A stretch of 64,000 bases of DNA from an uncultured Aquimarina sp. GTDB taxonomy: Bacteria; Bacteroidota; Bacteroidia; Flavobacteriales; Flavobacteriaceae. Location of the stretch: assembly GCA_947493035.1 (NCBI GenBank), contig CANLOW010000002.1, forward strand, positions 186,001 to 250,000, read 5' to 3'. A program made the position numbers and the translations under genes. Below are positions 26,565 to 36,076 of the stretch, one piece after another. Every line of letters starts with the position of its first letter. Positions within the stretch are counted from its first letter, which is position 1. Under the pieces are notes generated by a model. It was not told the origin of the DNA. It searched no databases and saw only the letters and a list, made by a program, of their open reading frames with translations.

Positions 26565-28019
26565 CTAGATTTTTCTAATTTTTATATTTAAAATGGCGTA
26601 AAGTAGACTCATCAAAGGGCTTATCCAACAAAACACTGCAAATTGAGCAAAATCAGTTACTGAAACTCCTAGTGTATTCGCATGATAAGCTCCACAAGTG
26701 TTATGCGGTATCAACACAGATGTCACTGTACCTCCATCCTCAATGGATCTACTTAGGTTTTCTGGAGCTATTTTTTTATCCATAAAAGGCTTTTTAAACA
26801 TTTTCGATGGAATTACAATCGCTAAATACTGATCACTTGCCGTTAAATTAGTTAAAAAGGTTACCCCTATCGTACTTGCAATAAGTGAAGATGTTGATTT
26901 GGCGACCTTTAAAATTGCCTGACTAATCGTATCTAATGCTCCTACTCCTTTTAATGCCCCTCCTAATACCATTGCGCATATAATCAACCAAATGGTTTTT
27001 AACATTCCAAACATACCTTTACTCGTCAATAATTCGGATAGCATTTCATTAGAAGTATCAATAGTTACTTTCTCTGTAAAAGCAATCATCAATACTTTAT
27101 AAGCACTATTTACATTCAATTCATCAATGCCCAAAATTTGCAATATAACATCTTGCTGAAAAATTAAAGCCACTGCGCCTCCTGCTAAAACACCAATGAA
27201 TAAACTGATTAAAGCAGGTACTTTATTTAAAATTAAAACAATTACTAAACAAGGCACTAATAATACCCAAGCAGTAATATTAAATGTTTCAGCTATAGCT
27301 ATGTCAATGACAGATGTTGTTGTTGTATCGACTACCTCTATATAAAACCCTGCTATTAGAAAAAAAATAAGTGTTATGGAGATAGAAGGTATTGTAGTCT
27401 TCAACATATATTTAATATGTGTAAAAAGATCTACTCCTGCCAAACCAGAAGCTAAGTTTGTAGTATCTGATAGGGGTGATAATTTATCTCCAAAGTAAGC
27501 TCCTGAAAGTATTGCTCCTGCTGTCATACCTAAAGGCATACCCATTGCTTTTGCAATACCTATTAAGGCAATTCCAATAGTGGCGCTCGTTGTCCAAGAA
27601 CTTCCTGTAGAAACAGAAACTACACTAGATATAATAACACAAGCAAATAGAAAAAAAGAAGGATCTAAAATTTGTAATCCATAGTAAATCATTGTAGGTA
27701 TTATCCCTGAAATTAGCCAACTTCCAGAAAGAGCACCAACTAATAGCAAAATAATTATAGCTTCACTAATACTACCTATTTGATTTTTTATGGTTTCTAA
27801 AATATGACTAAAAGGTATTTTTTCTGAATAACCAACTAATATGGTAACTCCTGCAATAATAAGAAGCACAAATTGATTGCTTCCATCTAATGAAGCGTCT
27901 CCAAATACCCATAGAACATTATACATCAAAAGAGCTATTAAAAAAATAATTGGCAAAATAGCTTTCCAAAGAGGTAACGATGAAACAGTTTCTCTATCTG
28001 TTAATTTACTATCACTCAT
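26565..28019 (-). CDS. NhaC family Na+/H+ antiporter
   Basis: 484 aa, inner membrane, about 12 predicted segments. Family features include SGIIPTMIYYGLQILDPSFFLFACVIISSVVSVSTGSSWTTSATIGIALIGIAKAMG (~110-165) and the conserved ILSGAYFGDKLSPLSDTTNLASGLAGVDLFTHIKYML (~170-206), where the D-K-L-S-P-L-S-D-T motif defines NhaC. The pore half-repeat SIEDGGTVTSVLIPHNTCGAYHANTLGVS lies near the C-terminus. It exchanges cytoplasmic Na+ for H+, as expected in a marine bacterium; some NhaC relatives carry malate/lactate. Monocistronic, upstream of a nitroreductase gene. Confidence 0.9.
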   Translation of the reverse strand: MSDSKLTDRETVSSLPLWKAILPIIFLIALLMYNVLWVFGDASLDGSNQFVLLIIAGVTILVGYSEKIPFSHILETIKNQIGSISEAIIILLLVGALSGSWLISGIIPTMIYYGLQILDPSFFLFACVIISSVVSVSTGSSWTTSATIGIALIGIAKAMGMPLGMTAGAILSGAYFGDKLSPLSDTTNLASGLAGVDLFTHIKYMLKTTIPSISITLIFFLIAGFYIEVVDTTTTSVIDIAIAETFNITAWVLLVPCLVIVLILNKVPALISLFIGVLAGGAVALIFQQDVILQILGIDELNVNSAYKVLMIAFTEKVTIDTSNEMLSELLTSKGMFGMLKTIWLIICAMVLGGALKGVGALDTISQAILKVAKSTSSLIASTIGVTFLTNLTASDQYLAIVIPSKMFKKPFMDKKIAPENLSRSIEDGGTVTSVLIPHNTCGAYHANTLGVSVTDFAQFAVFCWISPLMSLLYAILNIKIRKI

Positions 28020-28084
28020 AAATTAGTTCTGTTTTCAACTAGAAATCATGAGAAAGATAGCACAATGCTTCCTTTGTAAAAAAA

Positions 28085-28116
28085 ATAAAGCTCTGTAAAA
28101 TTAATTACAGAGCTTT
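28085..28116 (-). terminator. intrinsic terminator after the GH16 gene
   Basis: AAAGCTCTGTAA and TTACAGAGCTTT form a 12-bp stem with a T-rich tail on the minus strand, 32 bp past the GH16 stop codon and before the NhaC gene start region. Confidence 0.75.
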
Positions 28117-28147
28117 TTCTAAAATTTAATAACAAATATTACATTAA

Positions 28148-29335
28148 TTACTTCACTTTATTTTTACTTCTTCTCCTCTTCTCTTTTTTCATTCTTCTCT
28201 TCTGCTTTCCATCAAGAGGCTTATATACTCTAATCCAGTCTACTTTTACCGTATTTTTAGAAGTATCTGCTAAAATTTCATCATTAGGTGTTCTACCATC
28301 AGCAACATGCCAACTTTGAGATTCTACATTAATAATGATATCCATTGCTTTTGTAAAACCTTTGCCTCCTTGATATTTATATGGATCAACAGTACTTACC
28401 TCTGAAAGCAATCCTTGTTCTTTTAAGATGTTAAAATCATAATTTTCACTAGTTTGATATTCTACTACTTTTTGATACCCTTTTTCAAACTCTAATTTAC
28501 CATCTTTCATTGTTGGATACGTATAATGCCAAGTAGCTCCTTTCTTTGTAGCAAAAGCACCGTGATATAAAACCCTTTGCAACTCTCCATCTACATAATA
28601 TTCAAAATGTTTAGGAGAAATCCAGTTAACACCAACACGTACATATTTTCTATCTCCATTATTCCAACAGTATTCTCCCCAGCTTTTCACACCTGCTATA
28701 TTCCACCAACTGTTATGATCTCTTGGTTGATAATCTGTAAAAGGTTTTCTTATAAAAGAATGATGGCTTAAATGTATAAATTTTGAGAAGTATGCATTTC
28801 CACTACCTGCCCCTCCATAACACTCAATAATATCAATTTCTTGAGTATCATCAGGACTTAACAGCCATACATCAGAGGCTAATGCTATATTAGCTACACT
28901 AATTTTTGATTCTACAAAAACAGGATATTTTACCTTTTTATTTGAAGTGATACATCCAGCATTGATACCTTCACCTGTTTTGCCCATTTTCGCGGGTCTG
29001 CTAGACTTAGGGTTTGGTTCATTTTCAATATTTCTTCTAGAAGCTTTTACTACTAAATCATTCCCATCAACAGAAATATGATTGTATTTCCAATAAGTAG
29101 TACCTGGTCCATCCCAACCATTATGGTAAAAATTATACCATTTGTTGTCTTTTCCAAAATTTACTTTTTTATTAGCTGCATCAAAAGTATAATTGAAATC
29201 ATCAGAAACATCTTCTTGTAGTACCCAATGTTTCTTTTCGCCTGCATCTGCAGGAACTGGAATATCTTTCCAGTCTTGTGCATTTACTCCTAATAATCCT
29301 AAAAAAGAGAAAGCAAAGAAACTATTAATTTTCAT
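28148..29335 (-). CDS. GH16 family glycoside hydrolase, beta-agarase/porphyranase-like
   Basis: 395 aa from the ATG at 29335 (MKINSFFAFSFLGLLGVNAQ, a clear signal peptide); a TTG at 29356 would add seven residues. The GH16 core shows the catalytic signature DDTQEIDIIECYGG (E-I-D-x-x-E, nucleophile and acid/base) in the middle, DVWLLSPDD just before, and WRVY-type VKVDWIRVYKP at the end. The WDGPGTTYWKYNHISVDGNDLVV strands fit agarases. The C-terminus is an odd basic tail (KQKRRMKKEKRRRSKNKVK) and there is no type-IX sorting domain. It is orphaned, with no SusCD pair beside it. The substrate is probably agar-like galactan. Confidence 0.85.
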   Translation of the reverse strand: MKINSFFAFSFLGLLGVNAQDWKDIPVPADAGEKKHWVLQEDVSDDFNYTFDAANKKVNFGKDNKWYNFYHNGWDGPGTTYWKYNHISVDGNDLVVKASRRNIENEPNPKSSRPAKMGKTGEGINAGCITSNKKVKYPVFVESKISVANIALASDVWLLSPDDTQEIDIIECYGGAGSGNAYFSKFIHLSHHSFIRKPFTDYQPRDHNSWWNIAGVKSWGEYCWNNGDRKYVRVGVNWISPKHFEYYVDGELQRVLYHGAFATKKGATWHYTYPTMKDGKLEFEKGYQKVVEYQTSENYDFNILKEQGLLSEVSTVDPYKYQGGKGFTKAMDIIINVESQSWHVADGRTPNDEILADTSKNTVKVDWIRVYKPLDGKQKRRMKKEKRRRSKNKVK

Positions 29336-29357
29336 TATTTTGTTTTTTGTTAACAAA

Positions 29358-29365
29358 CAAAAATA
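29358..29365 (-). promoter_or_regulatory. GH16 gene -7 box TATTTTTG
   Basis: Reading the minus strand, TATTTTTG matches TAnnTTTG 22 bp upstream of the ATG at 29335. A TTTG lies only 14 bp further upstream, shorter than the usual spacer, so the -33 element is doubtful. Confidence 0.4.
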
Positions 29366-29566
29366 CTACAAGAAGTGTGCAAATTTTAATAAATCATAAA
29401 AAATTTTTCTTCAAAACAAATACAAGTAAATACAGGTGATTAAAAATCAACATTTAATATTATTTTAACTCTAAATTTTAGTGATCAAATTTTGAACTAA
29501 ATAATTACATTAAATCATTTACCTAATAACTTTTTAAAAGCTATATATGGCAATAAATAAAATCAA

Positions 29567-29614
29567 AAAGGCCATAGATTAAAAACATAAAAGTGTTTTT
29601 AATCTATGGCCTTT
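29567..29614. terminator. long perfect bidirectional hairpin (21-bp stem)
   Basis: Arms 29567-29587 and 29594-29614 are perfectly complementary over 21 bp (ends AAAGG/CCTTT) with a 6-nt loop. On the minus strand it follows the ytxJ stop codon by about 36 bp, so it most likely ends the ytxJ transcript. No other feature is seen in the 293-bp gap. Confidence 0.7.
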
Positions 29615-29649
29615 AGTAATTTATAATAAGATATTTTATGATATCTAGA

Positions 29650-30030
29650 TTAGTCTACGATTTCTTTAGCAGAAATACTATGATGAGAATCATGATAAAT
29701 CACTTTTCCTCCCTTCAAAACAATTAACTGAGGTGATTGGTGCATTACTTTAAATTTTTCGGCAATTGCTAATGAAATTGGCCTATGCTTTAATAAATCT
29801 AAATAATAGACATCAGCATTAGTATCTAAATCGTATTCCGATTCTAATTGTCTTATAACCATACTACTGATCCCACATCGTGTAGAATGCTTAAATATCG
29901 CTTGTGTTTTCTCTTTAGATTTTTCTTTAATCTCATCTAACTCTTCAATAGAGGTTAATGGAATCCAAGGAAAAGCTTTCTTTTCAGACTTTTCTTTATT
30001 TCCTCCTTTAAACATATCTAATATACCCAT
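29650..30030 (-). CDS. ytxJ: bacilliredoxin-like protein (YtxJ family, bacillithiol system)
   Basis: 126 aa, cytoplasmic, thioredoxin-like. Core: FKHSTRCGISSMVIRQLESEYD (~43-64), where a single Cys replaces the usual C-x-x-C, as in monothiol bacilliredoxins that remove bacillithiol from modified proteins. VMHQSPQLIVLKGGKVIYHDSHHSIS holds the cis-Pro (S-P-Q) and C-terminal His-rich part typical of YtxJ. The N-terminus (MGILDMFKGGNKEKSEKK) is charged and flexible. Bacillithiol use is known in several Bacteroidetes. Monocistronic between strong hairpins. Confidence 0.9.
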   Translation of the reverse strand: MGILDMFKGGNKEKSEKKAFPWIPLTSIEELDEIKEKSKEKTQAIFKHSTRCGISSMVIRQLESEYDLDTNADVYYLDLLKHRPISLAIAEKFKVMHQSPQLIVLKGGKVIYHDSHHSISAKEIVD

Positions 30031-30082
30031 GTTTTTTTGTTTAGTAGTCGATAAAACTATAAATGAATTACATCAAAAGTAA

Positions 30083-30110
30083 AAAAGCTGCTCAATAACG
30101 AACAGCTTTT
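30083..30110 (-). terminator. intrinsic terminator after the ferredoxin gene
   Basis: On the minus strand AAAAGCTGTTC pairs with GAGCAGCTTTT (one G-U) and runs into T6. It starts about 25 bp past the ferredoxin stop. Confidence 0.7.
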
Positions 30111-30134
30111 GAAATATCTTCTTAGCACTAATAA

Positions 30135-30494
<360 letters not shown>

Positions 30495-30511
30495 TTAATT
30501 CTAACTTTGTA

Positions 30512-30519
30512 CAAAAATA
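30512..30519 (-). promoter_or_regulatory. ferredoxin -7 box TATTTTTG
   Basis: Minus-strand TATTTTTG matches TAnnTTTG, 26 bp before the ferredoxin ATG at 30485, in the 64-bp divergent region shared with the acyl-CoA reductase gene. No clear -33 TTG is seen. Confidence 0.4.
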
Positions 30520-30549
30520 ACGTCCTTACCCTTCATAAGCAAATATTAG

Positions 30550-31608
30550 ATGACTTTAAACGACAGAATTGCCGCTTTTACAGCATTAGGAAAATTTCTA
30601 AGTCAATTCGATGAAGAAACTACTGTGTCACAAGAAAATATCTTGTATAACGATATTTTTTTTGATGATTTTTCGTCAGCAATAACTCAAGCCAAACACT
30701 ATAACGGTTGGTTTTTACCAGAGGAAGTGAAATTTTCTTTTGCTAATTGGGCAGATGCTTTGACTAAAGAAAATCTTGAAACTTGGTCTAATAAATATGA
30801 CATAAATAATAATTCGCAAAAAACCGTAGGTATTGTAATGGCTGGAAATATACCATTAGTAGGTTTTCATGACTTACTAAGTATTCTGATAAGCGGTCAC
30901 AAAGTATTAATTAAACTATCTTCTAATGATAATAAATTGATTCCTCTTTGTTGTGAATACCTTATTCGTGTCAACGACAATTTCAAATCTCTAATTGAAT
31001 TCACTCATGGTCAATTAAAAGATTTCGATGCCGTTATTGCAACTGGAAGTAACAATACAGCTCGATATTTTGATTATTACTTTGGTAAGTTTCCAAATAT
31101 TATCAGAAAAAACAGGAACTCTATTGCTGTATTGACTGGTAGTGAAACGACTAAAGAACTAGAAGCTTTAGGGGAAGATATATTTAGGTATTTTGGTTTA
31201 GGGTGTCGTAGCGTTTCAAAGATTTTTGTGCCTAAAGATTATAATTTTGACACCTTTTTTAAGGCTATGTACAAATTTAAATACCTTTTAGATAATGATA
31301 AATATGCCAATAACTACGATTACAATAAGGCTGTATATCTAATGAGTGAATTTAAAATTCTAGATAATGGTTTCCTTATTCTAAAAGAAGATGAAAGCTA
31401 TGCTTCTCCTATTGGAAGCTTGTTTTATGAATATTACGACTCTATCGAGGTTTTATCAGAAAAGTTTTCTAAAGATGTCGAAAAAATACAATGCATTGTC
31501 AATTTTCCACAAAGTACCAGTAATGTAGAATATGGAGCTACGCAAAAACCTACTTTAACAGACTATGCTGATGGTGTTGATACTATGGAATTTTTGTTAA
31601 AAATTTAG
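30550..31608 (+). CDS. acyl-CoA reductase, LuxC-like
   Basis: 352 aa, aldehyde-dehydrogenase-superfamily fold of the LuxC branch. Key pieces: VGIVMAGNIPLVGFHDLLSILISGHKVLIKLS (~97-128, the NAD(P)-binding start of the family), VIATGSNNTARYFDYYF (~168-184), and FRYFGLGCRSVSKIFVP around C219, the acyl-accepting nucleophile. LuxC proteins reduce activated fatty acids to aldehydes. It is divergent from a ferredoxin gene and upstream of serC-serA, a conserved flavobacterial arrangement. It is somewhat shorter than LuxC (about 480 aa), as usual for this phylum. The physiological acyl substrate is unknown. Confidence 0.88.
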   Translation: MTLNDRIAAFTALGKFLSQFDEETTVSQENILYNDIFFDDFSSAITQAKHYNGWFLPEEVKFSFANWADALTKENLETWSNKYDINNNSQKTVGIVMAGNIPLVGFHDLLSILISGHKVLIKLSSNDNKLIPLCCEYLIRVNDNFKSLIEFTHGQLKDFDAVIATGSNNTARYFDYYFGKFPNIIRKNRNSIAVLTGSETTKELEALGEDIFRYFGLGCRSVSKIFVPKDYNFDTFFKAMYKFKYLLDNDKYANNYDYNKAVYLMSEFKILDNGFLILKEDESYASPIGSLFYEYYDSIEVLSEKFSKDVEKIQCIVNFPQSTSNVEYGATQKPTLTDYADGVDTMEFLLKI

Positions 31609-31745
31609 TGAATAAAAATTCAAAAAAATATGGTTGTAAAAAAGATTATTATGACCTTTGTTGCTTCTTAAATAAAATGATTTAAGATATAGAAATTGAA
31701 TAACTACCTTTATTAATAAGGTGTTTCAACAACAAAATTGAACGG

Positions 31746-32810
31746 ATGAAAAAACATAATTTTAGCGCTGGACCTTGTATTTTACCTCAAGAAGTATTTC
31801 AAAAAGCTTCTCAAGCTGTATTGGATTTCAATGATTCGGGGCTTTCTATTTTAGAAATCTCTCACCGTAGCAAAGATTTCGTTGATGTAATGGAAAATGC
31901 GCGTGAGTTAGCGTTAGAGTTATTAGGTCTTCAAGGTCAAGGTTATAAAGCTCTATTTTTACAAGGAGGAGCTAGCACTCAATTCTTAATGGTTGCATAT
32001 AACTTACTAAAAAATAAAGCTGGATATATAAACACAGGATCTTGGAGTTCTAAAGCCATCAAAGAAGCTAAATTATTTGGTGACGTAGTGGAGGTTGCTT
32101 CTTCAGAAGATGCTAATTTCAAATATATTCCTAAAGGATACACTGTACCTGAAGGTTTAGATTATTTGCACCTAACAAGTAATAATACCATTTTTGGGAC
32201 TCAAATTAAAGAATTCCCTACAACAGATGCACCTTTAATTTGTGATATGAGTAGTGACATCTTCTCGCGTCAATTAGATTTTTCTAAATTTGGATTGATC
32301 TATGCAGGTGCTCAGAAAAATATGGGTCCAGCAGGAACTACTTTAGTTGTTGTTAGAGAAGATATTTTACAAGAAATAGGACGTAAGATTCCTTCTATGT
32401 TAGACTACAAAGTACATATCAGTAAAGGAGCTATGTTCAACACACCTCCTGTATACCCTGTATATGTATCTATGCTGACTATGGAATGGCTAAAAGCTAA
32501 AGGAGGTATAGCTGCTATTGAAGAAGAAAATGAGAAGAAAGCTAAATTAATTTACTCTGAAATTGATTTAAATCCATTATTTGAAGGGTTTGCTGCTACT
32601 GCAGATCGCTCAAATATGAATGCTACTTTTAATTTAGTAAACGGTGATCTTAAGGAAACTTTTGATACTATGTTGAAAGAAGGTGGTATTAATGGAGCTA
32701 ATGGACACAGAAGTGTTGGTGGTTACCGAGCTTCAATGTATAATGCTATGACTATGGAAAGCGTAGGTGCTTTGGTAGACATCATGAGTGATCTTGAGCG
32801 TAAAGCTTAA
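31746..32810 (+). CDS. serC: phosphoserine aminotransferase
   Basis: 354 aa. PLP enzyme that transaminates 3-phosphohydroxypyruvate to phosphoserine; may also act in pyridoxal phosphate synthesis. The N-terminal KKHNFSAGPCILPQEV and ISHRSKDF are family signatures. K191 in GAQKNMGPAG is the Schiff-base lysine. The FLQGGASTQFLMV and GANGHRSVGGYRASMYNAM blocks complete the active site. It is followed 51 bp later by serA, with which it forms the serine operon; the 137-bp upstream gap shows no obvious structure. Confidence 0.96.
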   Translation: MKKHNFSAGPCILPQEVFQKASQAVLDFNDSGLSILEISHRSKDFVDVMENARELALELLGLQGQGYKALFLQGGASTQFLMVAYNLLKNKAGYINTGSWSSKAIKEAKLFGDVVEVASSEDANFKYIPKGYTVPEGLDYLHLTSNNTIFGTQIKEFPTTDAPLICDMSSDIFSRQLDFSKFGLIYAGAQKNMGPAGTTLVVVREDILQEIGRKIPSMLDYKVHISKGAMFNTPPVYPVYVSMLTMEWLKAKGGIAAIEEENEKKAKLIYSEIDLNPLFEGFAATADRSNMNATFNLVNGDLKETFDTMLKEGGINGANGHRSVGGYRASMYNAMTMESVGALVDIMSDLERKA

Positions 32811-32861
32811 TAGTATTTTGAATAAAAACGTACGACTAAGTACACAAATCCATATTTCTAA

Positions 32862-33812
32862 ATGAAAATTTTAGCAAACGACGGAATTTCGCAAAGCGGT
32901 ATTGACGCTTTAACAAAAGCTGGTTTTGAAGTAAGTACTACAACAGTAGCACAAGAGCAGTTAATTAATTATATCAATGAAAATGATGTAGTTGTTCTTT
33001 TAGTAAGAAGTGCAACTAAAGTTCGTCAAGATTTAATTGACGCCTGCCCTGGTTTAAAAATTATTGGCCGTGGTGGTGTTGGAATGGATAATATTGATGT
33101 TGATTATGCAAGAGGTAAAGGATTATCTGTAATCAATACTCCTGCTGCTTCTTCTGAATCCGTAGCCGAATTAGTATTTGCTCACTTATATGGTGGAGTT
33201 CGTTTCTTATACGACGCTAACCGTAATATGCCTTTAGAAGGAGAAACTAACTTCAAAGGATTAAAGAAAGCTTACGCTAAAGGATTAGAACTTAAAGGAA
33301 AAACTTTGGGTGTTATTGGTTTTGGTCGTATTGGTCAAGCAACAGCACGTATCGCTTTAGGTGTTGGTATGAAAGTAATTTACTTTGATCCTTTCACTAA
33401 AGAAGTTGATTTATCAATAAGTTTTTATGATGGTCAATCTTTGACTTTCAAATTAGAGACTTTAACTAAAGAAGAAGTTCTTCAACAATCAGATTTTATA
33501 AGTTTACATGTACCTGCTCAAAAAGAGTATGTAATTGGTAAGCCTGAATTTGACTTAATGAAAGAAGGTAGTGCAATCATTAATGCTGCTCGTGGTGGTG
33601 TAATTGATGAAGTAGCTTTAGTAGATGCTTTAGAAGGTGGTAAAATTGCTTTTGCAGGTTTAGATACTTTTGAAAATGAGCCTAAGCCAGAAATTAAGTT
33701 ATTAATGCATAATAAAATTTCTTTAACTCCACATATCGGAGCTGCTACCCTAGAAGCTCAAGATCGTATTGGTGAAGAATTGGCTAGTCAGATTGTTTCA
33801 ATCTTAAAATAG
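32862..33812 (+). CDS. serA: D-3-phosphoglycerate dehydrogenase, ACT-less form
   Basis: 316 aa. Oxidises 3-phosphoglycerate to phosphohydroxypyruvate with NAD. The Rossmann motif is KTLGVIGFGRIGQATARIA (~147-165). Substrate and catalytic residues are R in INAARGGVIDE, E in FENEPKPE and H in LTPHIGAAT, the usual Arg-Glu-His triad. There is no C-terminal ACT domain, so serine feedback of the E. coli type is not expected. It follows serC (51 bp gap) and ends at a long perfect terminator. Confidence 0.94.
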   Translation: MKILANDGISQSGIDALTKAGFEVSTTTVAQEQLINYINENDVVVLLVRSATKVRQDLIDACPGLKIIGRGGVGMDNIDVDYARGKGLSVINTPAASSESVAELVFAHLYGGVRFLYDANRNMPLEGETNFKGLKKAYAKGLELKGKTLGVIGFGRIGQATARIALGVGMKVIYFDPFTKEVDLSISFYDGQSLTFKLETLTKEEVLQQSDFISLHVPAQKEYVIGKPEFDLMKEGSAIINAARGGVIDEVALVDALEGGKIAFAGLDTFENEPKPEIKLLMHNKISLTPHIGAATLEAQDRIGEELASQIVSILK

Positions 33813-33836
33813 ACTAAAGCCAACAAATAGCTTTAA

Positions 33837-33890
33837 AAAAACATAAAAAACTGATATTCAAATAATTGAATATCAGTTTTTTATGTTTTT
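33837..33890. terminator. long perfect terminator after serA (25-bp stem)
   Basis: Arms 33837-33861 and 33866-33890 are complementary over 25 bp around a 4-nt loop (core CTGATATTCAA/TTGAATATCAG), with A- and T-rich ends. It lies 25 bp past the serA stop. It would function on both strands. Confidence 0.85.
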
Positions 33891-33995
33891 AATCGTTAAT
33901 AAGTTGTTGTTTATCGATTAAATATTATATTTCTTACAAATATGTAAATATTTGATTAACAGTTATTTAACTTAGTGTTAATAAATGTTAATATT

Positions 33996-34802
33996 ATGAA
34001 AAAAAAATACTTAACCTCGATTCTAATTCTAATATGCTTGACTATTAATAGTAAAGGAAATAAAATATTAGATCTATCTGACGAACAATTTATTGAAACA
34101 ATTGGTAAATCTCAAGTACACCTACAAAAAATACCCATCATCTATATAAATCTTCTAGATGGTAAAGAAGACACCGATGTATTGAATAAAGAATTGTTAT
34201 TAATAAATAACCATTTGAAATCACTGAAGAGCATCGTCAAAAAAACAGGTAATCGTGGTATTTATAATCAATTGAAAAACGTTACCACCTACTTTAAGGA
34301 CTTTAAAAAAATAACAAGTACGATAGATAGCAACAATCTAAACTTGATAAATAAGCAACAGACAATTATGCAGTTTCAACTGAATAGTCTTTTTACTTCT
34401 TTAAATAAAGAATTTTCAACCATTAAAGACGCTAACAATGAATCAGAATTAAATTTCTTATTAGCTAACGAACAACTTTTAAACCTTAACAGGTATAAGT
34501 TCAATCAAAAGATGTTTATCAATACCAGTGATGTTACATATTTAATTGACAATAAAGATTTATTAAATGAACTTAATGAAGCAATTGATAAACTTATTGT
34601 AAATTCTAGTACAAATTCAAAAGATGAAAAGCTTTCAAGTCTTAACATATTAATTGATTACATGCAATACAATGAAGCACATATGAAAAGTATTGTAGAT
34701 GATGCTTCATATATCTTAGAAAGCATTAGAGATGAATATATATGTACTAACGTTAAAAAAAACAAAAAAACAAAAGTTAATAATAAAGTTGTAACTTTAT
34801 AA
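33996..34802 (+). CDS. hypothetical exported helical protein
   Basis: 268 aa from the ATG at 33996 (MKKKYLTSILILICLTINSKG), a plausible signal peptide; a GTG at 33975 is an alternative. The body is almost wholly alpha-helical and rich in Asn, Leu and Lys (KELLLINNHLKSLKSIVKKTGNRGIYNQLKN, TIMQFQLNSLFTSLNKEFSTIKDANNESELNFLLANEQLL). I recognise no family. The last residues are a Lys-rich tail. It is 21 bp upstream of the DUF937 gene on the same strand, so the two may be co-transcribed. Confidence 0.75.
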   Translation: MKKKYLTSILILICLTINSKGNKILDLSDEQFIETIGKSQVHLQKIPIIYINLLDGKEDTDVLNKELLLINNHLKSLKSIVKKTGNRGIYNQLKNVTTYFKDFKKITSTIDSNNLNLINKQQTIMQFQLNSLFTSLNKEFSTIKDANNESELNFLLANEQLLNLNRYKFNQKMFINTSDVTYLIDNKDLLNELNEAIDKLIVNSSTNSKDEKLSSLNILIDYMQYNEAHMKSIVDDASYILESIRDEYICTNVKKNKKTKVNNKVVTL

Positions 34803-34823
34803 TCAATCACAAATTATATAGAA

Positions 34824-35459
34824 ATGTCGGGTATCTTAGATTTATTAAATGGTCCTATAGGACAACAAATTATTAGTGGAGTAAGCCAACAATCTGGTCA
34901 ATCGGCAGATAAGACAAGTGGCTTATTACAAATGGCTCTACCTGTTTTAATGGGAGCTATGAAAAAACAAGTAACAACTCAAGATGGTAATGATAGTCTA
35001 CTAGGAGCTATTAACCAGGATCAAGGTGGAATCCTAGATAATTTAGAAGGGCTATTCTCTGGTGGAGTCAGTCAAGATGTTCAAAATCAAGGAGACAATA
35101 TTTTAAGTCAAGTTTTAGGAGGAAATAGATCTTCTGTAGAAAATGCTTTAAGTCAAAAATCAGGTATTGATATAGGTTCTGTAGGAAACATTCTTAAGGT
35201 AGCTGGGCCAATTCTAATGGGAGTTCTTGGAAAAGAATCTACACAACGTGGTGTTACTGATGCTAATGGTATTGGTAATCTATTAGGAGGATTAATGGGA
35301 GGTGCTTCTCAAAATTCGGGAGCTTCTTCAATCTTAACTTCTATTTTAGATGCTGATGGAGATGGTAGCATCATCGACGACGTAGCTAATATTGCTTTAG
35401 GAGGTAAGAAAAAAGGTGGTTTAGGCGGTTTACTTGGCGGATTATTCGGCGGTAAATAA
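34824..35459 (+). CDS. DUF937 domain protein (YidB-like)
   Basis: 211 aa. The DUF937 hallmark is a Gly/Leu-rich amphipathic repeat: MSGILDLLNGPIGQQIISGVSQQSGQSADKTSGLLQMALPVLMGAMKKQ at the N-terminus and DIGSVGNILKVAGPILMGVLGKES near 120-143. These match YidB-like proteins of unknown role. The C-terminus carries a calcium-type DADGDGSIIDD loop and ends in Gly-Lys-rich GGKKKGGLGGLLGGLFGGK, which may be flexible. No signal peptide is evident. A perfect terminator follows. Confidence 0.88.
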   Translation: MSGILDLLNGPIGQQIISGVSQQSGQSADKTSGLLQMALPVLMGAMKKQVTTQDGNDSLLGAINQDQGGILDNLEGLFSGGVSQDVQNQGDNILSQVLGGNRSSVENALSQKSGIDIGSVGNILKVAGPILMGVLGKESTQRGVTDANGIGNLLGGLMGGASQNSGASSILTSILDADGDGSIIDDVANIALGGKKKGGLGGLLGGLFGGK

Positions 35460-35480
35460 TAACTTATATTATTATATTTC

Positions 35481-35514
35481 AAAGCTGAAAGCTACTATAG
35501 TAGCTTTCAGCTTT
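35481..35514 (+). terminator. intrinsic terminator after DUF937 gene
   Basis: AAAGCTGAAAGCTAC (35481-35495) and GTAGCTTTCAGCTTT (35500-35514) form a perfect 15-bp stem, 4-nt loop, then T7. Confidence 0.92.
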
Positions 35515-35611
35515 TTTTATTACTTTAACATGTAATATGCTATTAGAAAACTTATTCAATTTGTGACCTAAGACATATTCTTAAAGTTATAACAAAACTT
35601 AAATCTAAAAA

Positions 35612-35995
35612 ATGATCTTCTCTGACTTAATTTTTAAAGTAGCTGCAGTTACCTCAGGCCTACTACTATCAACATCTTTATTGGATAAATGGGATGGGGA
35701 TAAAGACTTTTTTAAAAAAATAGCTGATAAACTAGTTCCTTACAATACAACTATAGGTGCTATAATCTTTGGGCTTGGTATTCTTGGTCTCTTCAACCGA
35801 GGTTGTATGATTCATGACATTGCTGCTATTTGTGCCGGTTTATTATTAATCAGTGATGTTTTAGCTAAAGCGCCTGTTGTTGGTGAAATACTAGCTAAAG
35901 CGTCTAGCGCACTAGTACCTTTTAAGGTAATTGTTGGTATGACAATATTAGTAATAGGGATAACTCGCTTTTTTGGCATGTATCTTCTTTGCTAA
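35612..35995 (+). CDS. small integral membrane protein, 127 aa
   Basis: Four hydrophobic segments are visible: LIFKVAAVTSGLLLSTSLL, TTIGAIIFGLGILGLF, IHDIAAICAGLLLISDVL and LVPFKVIVGMTILVIGITRFFGMYL. The first and third resemble each other (VAAVTSGLLLSTSLL, IAAICAGLLLISDVL), as do the two K-L-V-P/A-L-V-P segments, indicating an internal duplication of about 60 residues. Inner-membrane location is expected; no family or function is recognised. Monocistronic between a terminator and the cysteine desulfurase gene (convergent). Confidence 0.8.
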   Translation: MIFSDLIFKVAAVTSGLLLSTSLLDKWDGDKDFFKKIADKLVPYNTTIGAIIFGLGILGLFNRGCMIHDIAAICAGLLLISDVLAKAPVVGEILAKASSALVPFKVIVGMTILVIGITRFFGMYLLC

Positions 35996-36076
35996 AAAAA
36001 GGTATTCAAAAGGAAATAACTCTTTAATTTAATATAAATACATTACGACAAAACTCAACCTATATTAGATAAAAAT

